7,135 nucleotides of DNA, taken from Cryomorphaceae bacterium (GTDB lineage: Bacteria > Bacteroidota > Bacteroidia > Flavobacteriales_G > Salibacteraceae). This document shows, in pieces, positions 1-6,650 of the stretch. A program made the translations under genes and the position numbers. Under the pieces are notes generated by a model. The model made no database searches. It was given only the letters and a program-made list of their open reading frames with translations, and was not told the DNA's origin. The stretch spans positions 1 to 7,135 of the forward strand of contig PXEK01000278.1 in NCBI GenBank assembly GCA_003564735.1. Reading direction: 5' to 3'. Each line of letters opens with the position of its first letter. The stretch's first letter is position 1.

Positions 1-1047
1 CCGGGTAATGAACATATCGAAGATTTACAATCCGGCTCACAAGCAGCACTGAACGGCGGTTTTGCAGGAGTCTTACTCAACCCGGATACAGCCCCTGTGG
101 TAGATCAAAAAAGCACAGCGCGTTACATTCTCAATCAAGCCGCTGCACTTCCCCTCCGGATCGAATTGTATGGAGCGCTTTCAAATAATTTGGAGGGCAA
201 AGAATTAGCAGAAATCTATGACCTTGGCCAATCAGGTGTAAAGTGTTTTTCAAACGGTAGAAAAGCTCTTGATAATCCCGGACTGCTCAAACTAGCCTTA
301 CAGTATACTAAATCCGCAGGAGGCAAGGTGTTTTCTTTCCCGCACTCTCAATTATTTGCACCCGGCGGAATGGTAAATGAAGGAGAGGTGAGTACCGCAT
401 GCGGACTCAAAGGTATTCCCCCCGAAGCCGAGATTATGCAGGTAAATAGGGATTTACATGTGGCAAAGTACTGCGACAGCCCCATTCATTTTTCGTGTAT
501 TACCACTGCGGGGTCGCTTGAACTCATTAAAAAATTCCGAGCCGAAGGTCTCCAAGTAACCTGCGACGTGGCTTATTTTAATTTGGCATTTAACGATGCT
601 ATTTTACTCGGCTTTAATAGCCACTTCAAGGTAAATCCGCCGCTGCGTTCTGAAAAAGACCGCCAAGCCCTAATCAAGGGTGTGAATGAAGGTAGCATTG
701 ATGCCATTTGTACCAACCACCACCCCCAAAATGTAGAATTAAAAGAGTGTGAGTTCGATGTTGCCGCATTTGGGGCCGCTACCATTGAAACCATTTATCC
801 TGTATTTATGGAAAACCTTGCCGCAAGTATCGATTTTGACGTGTTTGTTCAAGCCTTGACTGACGGCCCCGCCAAAATTTTGGGAGAAAAAGTAACCGCA
901 ATAGAAGAGGGCGTAAAAACATCATTGACTTTGGTCAACCCCAATGAAAGTCATACTCTTGATGATACGTTCTTCAAAAGTAAATCAAGGAATACCCCGC
1001 TGTTGAACAAAAAAGTAAAGGGCAAGGTTGTCGAGGTGTTTACTTAA
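1..1047 (+). CDS. Dihydroorotase-family amidohydrolase, probably non-catalytic (5' partial)
   Basis: The frame is open from base 1, so the N-terminus (about 60-70 residues, with the DxHxH metal motif) lies outside the window; 348 residues are visible. A GTG at 97 is internal: family residues (PGNE, GGFAGV) already occur before it. The fold is clearly the pyrimidine-pathway dihydroorotase (carbamoyl-aspartate to dihydroorotate): NEG near 371-385, GIP at 412-420, SLELI, GLQVTC, KVNPPLR at 628-648. The active site looks eroded. Where canonical enzymes have FSDDG this has FSNG (Asn at 253-255). HxED is HSQL (His at 343-345 kept). The His before the ITT motif is Cys (496-498). TDHAPH is TNHHPQ (general-base Asp is Asn, 715-717). 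From memory, Bacteroidota commonly carry such a degenerate form beside a canonical PyrC; the role is unknown, perhaps structural or regulatory. The family call is secure; loss of activity is inference. Its stop is one base from the convergent dnaX stop. Confidence 0.88.
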   Translation, partial: PGNEHIEDLQSGSQAALNGGFAGVLLNPDTAPVVDQKSTARYILNQAAALPLRIELYGALSNNLEGKELAEIYDLGQSGVKCFSNGRKALDNPGLLKLALQYTKSAGGKVFSFPHSQLFAPGGMVNEGEVSTACGLKGIPPEAEIMQVNRDLHVAKYCDSPIHFSCITTAGSLELIKKFRAEGLQVTCDVAYFNLAFNDAILLGFNSHFKVNPPLRSEKDRQALIKGVNEGSIDAICTNHHPQNVELKECEFDVAAFGAATIETIYPVFMENLAASIDFDVFVQALTDGPAKILGEKVTAIEEGVKTSLTLVNPNESHTLDDTFFKSKSRNTPLLNKKVKGKVVEVFT

Positions 1048-1048
1048 C

Positions 1049-1729
1049 CTACAGGTCGTAATCTAAGCCTAACTTATTTTTTAACTCCTCAAGGTACTTA
1101 TTTTTTGAAACCAGCTTCTCGAATTTATCTTTTCGGGTGTAAATTTTCTTAGCCGCTGTACTTGTGCTTTTAATTTGCTCAATCACGCAGTCTAAAACCA
1201 AATCATCATTGAGAAGCACTCTCCTAAAATGGTTAATAATATCGCTGCGGTGATAATCCAGTTCTTTTTTGGCGGCTAGACTGGCAATTTTCACAATAAC
1301 CGTTGTCCCGTCAGAGGCCAACTCAACCTTGGCAGAGGTTAAAATTCCCTCCAGGTTCTTTTTCCCTTGAATATTGAGATCAGTTAAATATTTAACAAGA
1401 GCCTCATTAATAGATTCTTGAGTGACGATGTTGCGTTCTCCCGTGGTAATTAGCGCCTCCTCTTTTAACTCCGTGCCGTCTGTTTTTGTTCCGTTGGGTT
1501 TATTAATTCGTAAAACGCCTTTTGAAGTTATACTCCCTTCAGTGACAGGCCTGACTACACGTTTTTCAGTGCGATTAATCGTTTTTTCGCGAAGTTCGCG
1601 TTTGATTCTTTCAGGATATGATTCAGCCGAGTTTGTTGTTTTTTTTTGGTCAGAACCCGAACCGGATACCGGCCTGAGCTCAGGAGCGATGATTTCGAAA
1701 TCGACAAAAGAGAACTCAGAGGAGATTAA
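1049..1729 (-). CDS. dnaX: DnaX tau-specific C-terminal region, -1 frame continuation
   Basis: Beginning with TTA at 1729, directly after the A tract, the -1 frame stays open for 226 codons to TAG at 1051-1049. It has no convincing start of its own; the TTG at 1321 lies mid-domain. It reads as a polar linker containing FEIIAPE (from 1699), then a folded-looking segment rich in E/K helices, ending with a YTRKDKFEKLVSKN segment and LEELKNKLGLDYD. This matches the end of Bacteroidota tau subunits as I remember them. In well-studied bacteria the tau C-terminus binds the polymerase alpha subunit and the DnaB helicase; these contacts are assumed here, not shown. Joined to frame 0 by a one-base backward slip, the product would be EEKKK-LISS and 586 residues long, a normal tau length. 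A sequencing indel in the homopolymer would give the same protein from an unbroken gene. Confidence 0.85.
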   Translation of the reverse strand, partial: LISSEFSFVDFEIIAPELRPVSGSGSDQKKTTNSAESYPERIKRELREKTINRTEKRVVRPVTEGSITSKGVLRINKPNGTKTDGTELKEEALITTGERNIVTQESINEALVKYLTDLNIQGKKNLEGILTSAKVELASDGTTVIVKIASLAAKKELDYHRSDIINHFRRVLLNDDLVLDCVIEQIKSTSTAAKKIYTRKDKFEKLVSKNKYLEELKNKLGLDYDL

Positions 1730-2808
1730 TTTTTTTTTTCCTCGCTGTGTTTGAGTGAGGCAAGTTGCATTAAGGAAAGCTCCACCAGTAAACGCTTGTT
1801 TTTGGCTGTGCGATATCTGTAATCACACTCGGTACAAATTTTAAGCGCTGCGGTAATTAAAGCCGAATCGCATTTTGCACTTTGTTCCTTGTACTTTTCT
1901 ATTATGGTATCTCCTGCTTCAATTAAATGGACCGTTTGCGGATTTAAGGCTGTAAGCAAATCCCTAAAATGTGAGGCCAGCCCGTTGATGAAGGTACTTC
2001 CGTCAAATCCGTTGTTGAGTACGTCATCAAAAAGAAGGAGTAAATCGGGAATATTACCGTCTAAAATGTGATCTGTTGCTTTGAAATAATAATCGAAATC
2101 GAGAATGTTCAAATTCTCCACCACATCCTTGTATGCAATTTTATCACCTGAAAAACTCACCATTCTATCGAATATGGAAAGGGCATCACGCATACCGCCG
2201 TCAGCTTTTTGTGCAATAACGTGAAGAGCTTCATCTTCGGCTTCAACATTTTCGCTCGAAGCTACGTGCTTGAGGTGATCCACCATATCTTTTATTTGTA
2301 TGCGCTTAAAGTCAAAAACCTGGCATCGGGAAATAATGGTGGGAATAATTTTGTGCTTTTCCGTGGTGGCCAATATAAAAATGGCGTGTTTGGGCGGCTC
2401 CTCTAATGTTTTGAGGAAAGCATTAAAAGCTGCAGAGGACAACATATGCACCTCATCAATGATGTATATTTTGTAATTTCCCGTTTGAGGCGGGATGCGC
2501 ACTTGATCAATAAGGCTGCGAATATCGTCAACTGTATTGTTAGAGGCGGCATCGAGCTCAAAAATATTGAATGTAAAGTTTTCATCCTCGGGCTTTTCGC
2601 CTTGTAGATCTTTTAAGTTTACGGTTTTGGCTAAAATACGTGCCGTGGTGGTTTTCCCAACACCTCGCGGACCACAAAATAAAAAGGCCTGCCCTAAATG
2701 ATTTTGGTCAATGGCGTTTTTGAGGGTGTTGGTAATCCCTTGTTGGCCTACTACCGACTCCCATGTATCGGGCCTGTACTTGCGTGCTGAAACAATAAAA
2801 TTCTCCAT
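1726..2808 (-). CDS. dnaX: DNA polymerase III subunit gamma/tau, frame-0 (gamma-like) product
   Basis: This is the clamp-loader ATPase that opens and loads the DnaN ring at the replication fork; 360 residues in frame 0. The AAA+ domain has the RKYRPDTW opening, Walker A GPRGVGKT (46-53), Walker B with DEVH (118-121), the FLKTLEEPP segment, sensor-1 ATTE (147-150) and SRC arginine-finger motif (160-162). Helical lid and collar domains follow to about residue 355. The four zinc-binding cysteines usual between Walker A and ELDAASNN are absent (residues 61-88 contain no Cys), as I recall for Flavobacteriales. The ATG at 2808 is preceded by no clear Shine-Dalgarno sequence. The reading frame ends EEKKN-stop inside a ten-A tract, exactly after the collar, so the product resembles gamma. 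The tau tail continues in the -1 frame (1049-1729). Frame-0 identity is certain; whether gamma is a natural product depends on the tract being real. Confidence 0.95.
   Translation of the reverse strand: MENFIVSARKYRPDTWESVVGQQGITNTLKNAIDQNHLGQAFLFCGPRGVGKTTTARILAKTVNLKDLQGEKPEDENFTFNIFELDAASNNTVDDIRSLIDQVRIPPQTGNYKIYIIDEVHMLSSAAFNAFLKTLEEPPKHAIFILATTEKHKIIPTIISRCQVFDFKRIQIKDMVDHLKHVASSENVEAEDEALHVIAQKADGGMRDALSIFDRMVSFSGDKIAYKDVVENLNILDFDYYFKATDHILDGNIPDLLLLFDDVLNNGFDGSTFINGLASHFRDLLTALNPQTVHLIEAGDTIIEKYKEQSAKCDSALITAALKICTECDYRYRTAKNKRLLVELSLMQLASLKHSEEKKN
1730..1739 (-). other. Ten-adenine slippery tract in dnaX (putative programmed frameshift or slippage site)
   Basis: On the minus strand a G is followed by ten A residues and then TTAATC. 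Frame 0 reads GAA AAA AAA AAT TAA, which contains a perfect A-AAA-AAA heptamer (1738-1732) in the correct phase, with the stop two codons later. A one-base backward slip of the ribosome, or one extra A in the transcript, enters the 226-codon tau frame. GAGGA (1743-1739) can pair with TCCTC (1723-1719) across the tract, but the stem is only five base pairs. Known precedents are dnaX of E. coli (A-AAA-AAG ribosomal frameshift) and Thermus (A9 transcriptional slippage), although in both of those tau is the in-frame product. Confidence 0.6.
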
Positions 2809-2819
2809 CTTTTCAGTGA

Positions 2820-2827
2820 CAAATGTA
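2820..2827 (-). promoter_or_regulatory. TAnnTTTG-like -7 element upstream of dnaX
   Basis: TACATTTG on the minus strand fits the Bacteroidota -7 consensus TAnnTTTG and ends 11 bases before the dnaX ATG. No TTG or TTTG sits 17-23 bases upstream, so the -33 half is missing or weak. If used, the leader would be very short. The site lies in the 120-base gap after ribBA, so dnaX may also be read through from ribBA. Confidence 0.3.
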
Positions 2828-2928
2828 ACGGTTTTTACTTTATTTAGACGATAGTTTTCCTACAAAAAACGATGACGGTTTGGAAAGAATTCGGGGGTTC
2901 TGACCATTATTATAAAATAAACCGGGAG

Positions 2929-4050
2929 CTAGTAAAGAGGGGTGTAGCTGCAAACCTCTAAACCGTAGCCCACAATACCGGTGCGTTTCGTTTTTTTGTT
3001 TGACATGAGTCTCATTTTACGTACACCTAAATCTCTTAGAATTTGCGCACCTACGCCGTAATCTCGAGGGTCCATTTTTTTATTTTCCAATTTAGCATCT
3101 ATAGCGTCAATGCCCGATGGAGTGGCCGAGTCTTTACCTACTTTATGCTGCATATTTTCCTGCTGCATGTACAGTAATACTCCTTTGGGTTCAGAACCGA
3201 TTTTTTTGATGGCAGCAAACAACTCGGGACCGGCGTGACAGTCACAGGAGCTTAAAATATCTCCTGAAAGATAAGAGGAATGCACACGAACAGGAACCTC
3301 TTCTTCTATATTCCAAGTACCTTTAGTGAGTGCAATGTGTTTTTCTCCCGTGGTGGTTTGTTTGTAGATGCTCAATTTATATTCATCATCGCCGTCTTGA
3401 ATTTTCGTTACTGATTCTTTCTCAATAAGTGACTCATGATCCATGCGGTACGAGATTAAATCTTCGATAGAGATGAGCTTAAGGTCGAATTTATCAGCAA
3501 TTTCATATAATTGAGGTAAACGCGCCATGGTACCATCTTCGTTCATGATTTCTACAATCACTCCCGCGGGTTGTAAGCCCGCCAATCGAGCTAAGTCTAT
3601 GGCCGCCTCAGTGTGGCCGGTCCTCCTTAATACACCGCCTTTTCTCGCTTTAAGCGGGAAAATATGGCCGGGTCTGGTGAGGTCTTCAGGATTTGTATCG
3701 GGGTTTACCAATGCTCTTACCGTATTAGCACGGTCGCTCGCTGAAATCCCTGTAGTATTTCCCGCACCGTTAAAATCAACAGAAATGGTAAAGGCCGTTT
3801 CGTGCGGATCGGTGTTCTTACCTACCATTAAGTCAAGTTGCAATTCTTTAGCTCGACTCTCGGTAATGGGGGTGCAAATGAGTCCGCGACCATGGGTGGC
3901 CATGAAGTTAATCATCTGCGGAGTGCATTTTTCGGCAGCGGCTACAAAGTCACCCTCGTTTTCTCTGTCCTCATCATCAACGACTATAACCACCCTCCCG
4001 GCTTTGATATCATCAATGGCGGCTTCTATGCTGTCGAGTTTATTTTTCAT
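2929..4050 (-). CDS. ribB: RibBA-type protein: DHBP synthase with degenerate GTP cyclohydrolase II domain
   Basis: 373 residues. The N-terminal half (1-205) is 3,4-dihydroxy-2-butanone-4-phosphate synthase, which converts ribulose 5-phosphate into the four-carbon riboflavin precursor plus formate. Its key motifs are intact: [10 protein letters not shown] (25-34), [10 protein letters not shown] (52-61), RPGHIFPL (126-133), and RTGHTEA (143-149). The C-terminal half is recognisably GTP cyclohydrolase II ([32 protein letters not shown]) but eroded. The first zinc cysteine of HSEC is Tyr260, although Cys269 and Cys271 remain. The RQEGRGIGL segment is QQENMQHKV (296-304), removing the catalytic and phosphate-binding arginines. 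The stretch between it and MDPRDYG is also shortened. It is therefore probably a monofunctional RibB with a vestigial or structural RibA domain, similar to RibBX-type variants; a separate active RibA would be needed elsewhere. No FMN riboswitch is visible upstream. Confidence 0.92.
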   Translation of the reverse strand: MKNKLDSIEAAIDDIKAGRVVIVVDDEDRENEGDFVAAAEKCTPQMINFMATHGRGLICTPITESRAKELQLDLMVGKNTDPHETAFTISVDFNGAGNTTGISASDRANTVRALVNPDTNPEDLTRPGHIFPLKARKGGVLRRTGHTEAAIDLARLAGLQPAGVIVEIMNEDGTMARLPQLYEIADKFDLKLISIEDLISYRMDHESLIEKESVTKIQDGDDEYKLSIYKQTTTGEKHIALTKGTWNIEEEVPVRVHSSYLSGDILSSCDCHAGPELFAAIKKIGSEPKGVLLYMQQENMQHKVGKDSATPSGIDAIDAKLENKKMDPRDYGVGAQILRDLGVRKMRLMSNKKTKRTGIVGYGLEVCSYTPLY

Positions 4051-4079
4051 CTAAAAAATTTGATTCATATTTGAGAATG

Positions 4080-4087
4080 CAAATGTA
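4080..4087 (-). promoter_or_regulatory. TAnnTTTG-like -7 element upstream of ribB
   Basis: TACATTTG, the same octamer as upstream of dnaX, lies 29 bases before the ribB ATG on the minus strand. That spacing would give a leader of roughly 20 bases. No clear TTG is present at the -33 position. It is called from a consensus match only. Confidence 0.35.
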
Positions 4088-4258
4088 ATGAATATAGCAG
4101 GTCTTTTGTTTGTAAGATGTTTATGCGACTATATTTTTTTAAAGTACACGAAACAACTTGAATACATATGTGAAGACGTTAATTCAGAGGTAAGTATTTG
4201 AAAATAAATATTTCAGAGAATAAAAATTGTTCAGGAGCGAAAAAAAAACGCATCGTAA

Positions 4259-4292
4259 TTTGGAAAGTGTAACACTATTATTCATATCTTAG
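4259..4292 (+). promoter_or_regulatory. Candidate Bacteroidota-type promoter of the T9SS cargo gene
   Basis: TTTG at 4259-4262 (-33 element) and TATCTTAG at 4285-4292 (one mismatch to TAnnTTTG) are separated by 22 bases, near the upper end of the spacing I recall for Flavobacterium promoters. Transcription would begin around 4298-4300, leaving a leader of about 35 bases before the ATG at 4333. The leader is A/T-rich with no Shine-Dalgarno sequence, as is usual in this phylum. Confidence 0.4.
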
Positions 4293-4332
4293 CCGCAATA
4301 ATTAAATGTATCATTAATAAATAAATTGAATT

Positions 4333-5274
4333 ATGAAGAGAAATTACTTTTTATCAGTGCTATTTTCTTTAGCCGTTCTGGGCCTACATGCTCAAGAAAG
4401 AACGGTAACGCGAACAAATACGCAAAATGCTACCGTTTATTTTGATAACCCGGGAAATGCCAACGGAAAGGCAGAGAGAATGTATATGTCCAATGCCCAG
4501 GGGGAAACCACGCGTATACTCATGTATTTCGATTTGTCAGACTTACCTACAGACGCAGATGTAAAGGAGGTAAGCTTGAATTTAAGTTTCTCGACATCAT
4601 CTGTGGTTTTTATCGAAACCAGATTTGTCCCTATGTTGGAGAGTTGGACTGAAGGCCCTGCCAACCCTACTGATATTTCAGTGGGTACGCAGGCTTCAAA
4701 TGGGGATGTAACTTGGGAACACTCCAGTTATCCTACTTCTTGGCCTGATAATGATATGAACGAAGCATGGGATCGCTCAGCTGAATTCAATGTTGGAAAT
4801 TTATCAGCTTCAAGTACTTCGATTTCTATTAATTCAACAAGCCACCCCGCTTTTGAAGCTTGGGTGAAGGATTGGATCGCAAACCCCTCTGAAAACTACG
4901 GCTTCGCCATAATTACAGGGGCGAATGAAAGCGCGGAATTATACGGGCGCCTATCTTCTCAAACCATGAGACCCACTCTAGAGATTACTTACGAAGGTGA
5001 CCCGCCCTCATCTGTTGAGAATCACGTACAAGCTGAGGATATTCGCATATTCCCCAACCCGGCTCAGCATAACTTGAATGTTACGGGACTGACCGAGAAT
5101 GTGACTTCAATCGAAATTATGGATATTTCAGGCCGCATATTGCGCTCTATACCTCAAGGCGCATTGAACACGGTAAATACGGAAATTAATATTTCGAACC
5201 TTTCTTCAGGCACTTATTTTTTGAAAGTTAATGGAGAAACAGGTCACGCCGTGAAAACGTTTATCGTAAAATAA
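4333..5274 (+). CDS. Secreted DNRLRE-domain protein with T9SS type A C-terminal sorting domain
   Basis: 313 residues in three parts. Residues 1-20 form a Sec signal peptide (MKRNY, hydrophobic core, cleavage after LHA), leaving Gln21 at the mature N-terminus. Residues 24-220 resemble a DNRLRE/CBM96-like beta-sandwich: an opening TVYFDNPG, the hallmark RILMYFDLSDLP (61-72), a SLNLSF strand, ESWTEGPANPT, W-rich loops, NYGFAII (188-194) and the closing RPTLEITY (213-220). After a short linker, residues 235-313 are a type A sorting domain with IFPNPAQ (239-245), IMDISGRIL (262-270), NLSSGTYFLKV (289-299) and a basic KTFIVK end. The protein should cross the inner membrane by Sec and the outer membrane by T9SS, then be released or anchored at the cell surface. 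No catalytic motif is visible; DNRLRE domains are often accessory carbohydrate- or surface-binding modules, so the ligand is unknown. It appears monocistronic, with its own promoter and terminator. Confidence 0.88.
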   Translation: MKRNYFLSVLFSLAVLGLHAQERTVTRTNTQNATVYFDNPGNANGKAERMYMSNAQGETTRILMYFDLSDLPTDADVKEVSLNLSFSTSSVVFIETRFVPMLESWTEGPANPTDISVGTQASNGDVTWEHSSYPTSWPDNDMNEAWDRSAEFNVGNLSASSTSISINSTSHPAFEAWVKDWIANPSENYGFAIITGANESAELYGRLSSQTMRPTLEITYEGDPPSSVENHVQAEDIRIFPNPAQHNLNVTGLTENVTSIEIMDISGRILRSIPQGALNTVNTEINISNLSSGTYFLKVNGETGHAVKTFIVK

Positions 5275-5305
5275 GCTTTCGGGGAGTTAGGAACTTCCAA
5301 CAAAT

Positions 5306-5342
5306 AAAAAAAGGTTGCAACCTGCCGTTGCAACCTTTTTTT
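5306..5342. terminator. Bidirectional rho-independent terminator
   Basis: A perfect 15-base-pair inverted repeat, made of seven A plus GGTTGCAA (5306-5320) and its complement ending in seven T (5328-5342), surrounds a seven-base loop CCTGCCG. The A and T tracts supply a U-tail in both directions. It lies 31 bases after the stop of the T9SS cargo gene and 21 bases after the dnaN stop on the other strand, so it can end both convergent transcripts. Confidence 0.93.
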
Positions 5343-5363
5343 ATTTTGAGTTTTCGTGACAGT

Positions 5364-6485
5364 TTACGAACCAATCATCACGGGCATAACCAGCATTAAA
5401 ACATCTTCATTATCCTCTGTTTCATCGGGTATCAGGAGCCCCGCTCTGTTAGGCTGTGACATGCGCAATAAAACTGTGTCCGTTTCCAAGTTATTCAACA
5501 TTTCAATCAAAAATCGAGAGTTGAAACCGATAGATAAATCCTCACCGTCGTAAGATGCGGTAAGTCGCTCGGCAGCCTCATTTTGATAATCCACGTCTTC
5601 CGCTGAAATGTTGAGTTCACTACCAGCCATTTTAAAACGGACTTGGTGTGTGGTTTTGTTTGAGAAAATACTCACTCGACGCACAGAGTTGAGCAACGCT
5701 TTTCTATCAACAGTAAGTACGTTGGGGTTTTCTTTAGGAATTACCGCATCGTAGTTAGGGTATTTCCCGTCAATTAATCGACTCAATATAGTTAAGTCAT
5801 CAATGTAGAATTTGGCGTTGGTGTCGTTGTATTCCATCTTCACCGTTACGTCCATAGATGATGTAATATTCTTTATTAAGTTTAACGGCTTTTTGGGCAT
5901 GATAAACGATGCAGCCTTTGTACCTTTTACATCAGACCTTTTGTATCGAACGAGTTTGTGAGCATCCGTTGCTACGAAAGTGGATTCTTTCTCGCCAATT
6001 TCAAACAAAACTCCCGACATTACCGGGCGTAAATCGTCATTTCCCGCAGCAAATCCCGTTTTGTTGATGGCATTAAATAGAATGCCGCTGTCAATTTCAG
6101 CCGTATTGGAGTTTTCAATTTCGGGAGACTTTGGAAATTCATCGCCGTCTTGACCACTCAGCTTGTAGCGACCGTTATCTGATGAAATTTCAATTCCAAA
6201 AACTTCTTTGTCAATAGTAAATGTCAAAGGCTGGTCGGGGAAGGTTTTAACGGTATCAAGAAGCAACCGCGCGGGCATGGCAATCTTTCCGTCCTCTTCC
6301 ACTTTTTCCGGCGTTAATGTAGTGGTCATGGTGGTTTCTAAATCGGAACCGGATATAATGAGCTTTCCGTCTTTACTTTCAAAAAGCAAGTAATCGAGAA
6401 TGGCCAAGGTGTTATTGGTACTCAATACACCCGAAATGGTTTGTAATTGTTTAAGTAGCGCTGAACTGGATACTATGAATTTCAT
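5364..6485 (-). CDS. dnaN: DNA polymerase III subunit beta (sliding clamp)
   Basis: 373 residues, full family length, starting MKFIVSSSALLKQLQ and ending VLMLVMPVMIGS. The protein forms a dimeric ring around DNA that tethers polymerase III and is loaded by the DnaX complex encoded about 2.6 kb away. Three repeated clamp domains are expected at roughly 1-118, 125-245 and 250-373. Recognisable segments are LAILDYLLFE (27-36), SDLETTM (47-53), the domain-2 NDDLRPVMSGVLFE (149-162), ATDAHKL (172-178), the domain-3 edge IDGKYPNYDAVIP (238-250) and the C-terminal MPVM (367-370), which lines the protein-binding cleft. No residue anomalies are seen. The ATG at 6485 starts the conserved MKFIVSS and has no clear Shine-Dalgarno sequence. 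The 165-base gap to the upstream gene, with a -7-like element, suggests its own promoter. Confidence 0.97.
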   Translation of the reverse strand: MKFIVSSSALLKQLQTISGVLSTNNTLAILDYLLFESKDGKLIISGSDLETTMTTTLTPEKVEEDGKIAMPARLLLDTVKTFPDQPLTFTIDKEVFGIEISSDNGRYKLSGQDGDEFPKSPEIENSNTAEIDSGILFNAINKTGFAAGNDDLRPVMSGVLFEIGEKESTFVATDAHKLVRYKRSDVKGTKAASFIMPKKPLNLIKNITSSMDVTVKMEYNDTNAKFYIDDLTILSRLIDGKYPNYDAVIPKENPNVLTVDRKALLNSVRRVSIFSNKTTHQVRFKMAGSELNISAEDVDYQNEAAERLTASYDGEDLSIGFNSRFLIEMLNNLETDTVLLRMSQPNRAGLLIPDETEDNEDVLMLVMPVMIGS

Positions 6486-6582
6486 CTGCTTAGTTATTTA
6501 ATAATCTTTGGTTTAAAACGCATCACATGATTTCTCAAAATGTAGAAAATCAATGTCTGTAATTCTTACATGTGGAACAGGC

Positions 6583-6590
6583 AAAGATAA
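6583..6590 (-). promoter_or_regulatory. TAnnTTTG -7 element upstream of dnaN
   Basis: TATCTTTG on the minus strand is an exact match to TAnnTTTG, about 97 bases before the dnaN ATG. No TTG occurs at the expected -33 distance; a TTGACA at about 6601-6596 is too close to serve as its partner. If used, it gives dnaN an untranslated leader of roughly 90 bases, in which I recognise no known riboswitch. Confidence 0.35.
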
Positions 6591-6650
6591 ATTTGTCAAG
6601 CGGTTGAGGACGGTATCATTAACCGACTTTATTTAAAAAGTTTTCAACAA

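Larger units (their letters stand above)
4051..4332. other. AT-rich divergent intergenic region
   Basis: These 282 bases separate the divergent ribB and secreted-protein genes. They hold a candidate promoter for each and a run of eight or more A residues near 4240-4248. I see no credible open reading frame, RFN-type riboswitch core, tRNA or inverted repeat in the rest. Confidence 0.6.

Noticed and set aside
1049..1321. Stand-alone 90-codon gene starting with TTG at 1321
   Set aside because: The same frame is open continuously back to 1729 and reads as the tau C-terminal region, so TTG 1321 is an internal leucine.
1673..1684. Perfect 12-base palindrome CCTGAGCTCAGG downstream of the slippery tract
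   Set aside because: It has no loop and sits about 45 bases past the A tract, too far for a typical frameshift-stimulating hairpin; it is probably chance within the coding sequence.
1422..1754. 110-codon plus-strand open frame opposite the dnaX tail
   Set aside because: It is antisense to the -1 frame of tau, which matches a known family end; the plus-strand product is Ser/Val-rich with no family resemblance.
3527..4054. 175-codon plus-strand open frame opposite ribB
   Set aside because: It lies wholly antisense to the well-conserved RibB domain, has no recognisable motifs, and is a reverse-strand shadow of that gene.
4051..4332. Possible FMN riboswitch upstream of ribB
   Set aside because: I could not find the conserved RFN core or pairing arms; the region is simple A/T-rich sequence.
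6601..6625. Short inverted repeat CGGTT...AACCG after the DUF4340-like gene
   Set aside because: The stem is only five base pairs with a 15-base loop and no T tract, so it does not support a terminator call.
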